Source of the DNA: Paratissierella sp033809995
Lineage (GTDB): Bacteria; Bacillota; Clostridia; Tissierellales; Tissierellaceae
Direction of reading: 5' to 3'
DNA: 5,121 nucleotides
NCBI GenBank assembly: GCA_033809995.1
Contig: JAPXKQ010000157.1
Location: 1 to 5,121, forward strand
Shown here one piece after another: positions 4,114 through 5,121 of this stretch. Within the stretch, counting starts at the first letter, position 1; each line of letters starts with the position of its first letter. The position numbers and the translations under genes were made by a program. The notes under the pieces are model-generated. The model was not told the origin of the DNA. It did no database searches and saw nothing but the letters and a program-made list of their open reading frames with translations.

Positions 4114-4530
4114 ATGAAAAAGATATTTATAGAAGCTCATAAAATGACTAAGGAAATGGTAGAGAAGTACGGAGTAGATTATCAAGCTCAATTAGGTCTT
4201 TGCATTAGTTACCTTCTTGAAAATAAGGAGGAAGAGGGAATGAAAGAATTAAAAGGTTCAGAAAAACAAGTTAAATGGGCAAACGAAATTAGAGAAAAGA
4301 AAATGAAAGATTATTACTACTGGGTAGAACAATTTCTAGAAAAAGCAAAAAATAACAATGATGAAGCTGAAATTTCAGAAATCAAGAAGTATACTGAACT
4401 ACTAGAAAACATTGAAGATGCTGGAAAGTGGATTACAATAGAAAAGCAAATGCTTTCAATCAACCTACTACCAAACAAGAAAAGAAGAGCAAAAGCAGTT
4501 GAAGAATTTGAAACATACAAAATATACTAG
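4114..4530 (+). CDS. Accessory protein with N-terminal helical segment and 'GSEKQVKWA' domain
   Basis: A 138-aa lysine/glutamate-rich, probably cytoplasmic protein. The N-terminal part, IFIEAHKMTKEMVEKYGVDY (4-23) and AQLGLCISYLLE (25-36), resembles the 'AH.m.ke....Y.a...l.l...' segment seen in many small phage and plasmid proteins. After M43 comes LKGSEKQVKWANEIREKKM (46-64), a recurring motif in Firmicute mobile-element proteins of unknown function, and then helices to the end. AGGAGGT lies 6 nt before ATG 4114, downstream of a strong promoter. AAGGAGG (4225-4231) stands 8 nt before an in-frame ATG at 4240, so a 96-aa form starting at M43 could also be made. It shares a transcription unit with an AbrB-domain protein. 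The role is unknown; accessory cargo is the favoured reading. Confidence 0.78.
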   Translation: MKKIFIEAHKMTKEMVEKYGVDYQAQLGLCISYLLENKEEEGMKELKGSEKQVKWANEIREKKMKDYYYWVEQFLEKAKNNNDEAEISEIKKYTELLENIEDAGKWITIEKQMLSINLLPNKKRRAKAVEEFETYKIY

Positions 4531-4534
4531 TCAA

Positions 4535-4553
4535 GGGTAGATTTGCTCTACCC
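4535..4553 (+). repeat. 7-bp hairpin between the two accessory genes
   Basis: GGGTAGA (4535-4541) pairs exactly with TCTACCC (4547-4553) around TTTGC. It starts 4 nt after the upstream TAG. An A-rich stretch follows, not a U-tract, so full intrinsic termination is unlikely. Its position suits a partial attenuator or mRNA-stability hairpin that sets the ratio of the two products. The downstream AAGGAG (4565-4570) is outside the stem. Confidence 0.65.
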
Positions 4554-4578
4554 GAATAAAAAATAAGGAGAGATAAAA

Positions 4579-5118
4579 ATGATAAAAACACTTCAAATAT
4601 TAAAAAGCGAACACCTACTCAACAAAGTAGGGGAAACAATGCTAGAAAAACAGAACCTATTCCCAAGGACCATACAAGGAATAGAAGATTGGAGCAAGGG
4701 CGAAGCAAACCCTCTACAAGCTATAGCTACTTCATCACTAGTGGGGGCAGATGATGAATTGACCATACAAGAATGGGTAGCAGAAGAAGAACAAGACACA
4801 ATGAGAAAACTTCTACAAGGAATTGATATTAGGGTAGCAAAAGTTCAAGTCAGACACCCAGGAGGAAATGCATCCAAAGGTTCAAAGACATACTCAATGA
4901 CACTACCGTCTAGTTGGATGCAAGAAATAGGTATAACAGAAGAAGATAGAGAAGTAGAGATTAAATTTGATGGAAATAAAATAATAATAGAAAAGGAGAA
5001 TGAGGATATGTATATTCTACAACTAGATAGTTTAGCGGGGAGATTAGAGATTAGCGGTTATGTAGATACAAAGCAAAAATATGAAGATGGGTTTATTATG
5101 GTTGGTACAATAGTATAA
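4579..5118 (+). CDS. AbrB/SpoVT-like (swapped-hairpin) domain protein with unrecognised flanking segments
   Basis: A 179-aa protein. Residues about 88-139 carry the domain: VQVRHPGGNASKGSKTYSMT (89-108), LPSSWMQEIGITEEDREVEI (109-128) and FDGNKIIIEKE (130-140). This is the 'tLP..w..elGi.e..r.veI..dg..IiIek' pattern of AbrB-type DNA-binding hairpins, known from transition-state regulators and antitoxins. Residues 1-87 are mostly helical and acidic and I do not recognise them. The C-terminal 36 residues (from M144, MYILQLDSLAGRLEISGYVD) look like a separate beta segment. They are preceded by AAGGAG (4993-4998), 9 nt before in-frame ATG 5008, so internal initiation is possible. AAGGAG lies 8 nt before ATG 4579; stop 5116-5118. 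Likely dimeric; it may regulate its own promoter or act as antitoxin (inference). Confidence 0.8.
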   Translation: MIKTLQILKSEHLLNKVGETMLEKQNLFPRTIQGIEDWSKGEANPLQAIATSSLVGADDELTIQEWVAEEEQDTMRKLLQGIDIRVAKVQVRHPGGNASKGSKTYSMTLPSSWMQEIGITEEDREVEIKFDGNKIIIEKENEDMYILQLDSLAGRLEISGYVDTKQKYEDGFIMVGTIV

Positions 5119-5121
5119 TAT

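Noticed and set aside
4317..4520. Minus-strand open frame of 67 codons
   Set aside because: Antisense shadow of the 138-aa gene. The Ser/Phe/Leu-rich product comes from complementing Lys/Glu codons, and no initiation signal is present.
4593..4799. Minus-strand open frame of 68 codons
   Set aside because: Antisense shadow of the AbrB-domain gene with no ribosome binding site or recognisable protein pattern.
4114..5118. Confident toxin-antitoxin call
   Set aside because: The AbrB-like domain allows it, but the partner has no recognisable toxin fold or catalytic residues, and the gene order and sizes are not diagnostic.

Overview
The window is a compact, AT-rich stretch in which every supported gene reads on the + strand. 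Codon use is rich in AGA and ATA, and most genes have strong AGGAGG-type ribosome binding sites. Together with the gene content this points to a temperate phage or prophage of a low-GC Firmicute, probably a Clostridia/Tissierellia-type host. The host assignment is inferred from composition and family resemblance only; no sequence search was possible.

Region 1 (1-3929) looks like the end of an early/replication-accessory operon. In order it holds: the C-terminal part of a beta-class phage DNA methyltransferase (its start is off the left edge); a two-HTH DNA-binding protein; a knot of overlapping micro-ORFs (1351-1581); a PDDEXK Holliday-junction-resolvase-like nuclease; a stand-alone release-factor GGQ-domain protein; three tiny cysteine-rich zinc-ribbon-type proteins with a single-pass membrane protein among them; an all-helical phage protein of unknown function; and a DUF1492/ArpU-like, sigma-region-4-type regulator. 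The last gene's stop codon lies inside a clear intrinsic terminator (3914-3939), so the operon ends there. Three of these genes (at 1351, 2709 and 2934), plus the weaker 1442 and 1516 frames, are shorter than 60 codons and easily missed.

Region 2 (3940-4113) is a regulatory gap. It contains a tandem CGACAAAT repeat at 10-bp pitch followed by a -10-like element. This is a candidate target of the sigma-like regulator just upstream. Next come an AT-rich UP-like tract and a near-perfect sigma-70 promoter (TTGACT, 17 bp, TATAAT) whose spacer holds a dyad, CTATTG-ACACG-CAATAG, that could be a repressor operator.

Region 3 (4114-5118) is a separately promoted two-gene unit: a 138-aa protein with a 'GSEKQVKWA' motif and a 179-aa protein with an AbrB-like swapped-hairpin DNA-binding domain. 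A 7-bp hairpin separates them. Each contains an in-frame internal ATG with a good Shine-Dalgarno, so shorter second products are possible. The position, between the late regulator and where packaging genes would normally start, is typical of accessory (moron) cargo. This unit and the GGQ protein are the least explained parts of the window. An odd point is that the sigma-like regulator seems to have lost its normal ATG: the conserved N-terminus is in frame only from an ATA codon that is ideally placed behind a Shine-Dalgarno.
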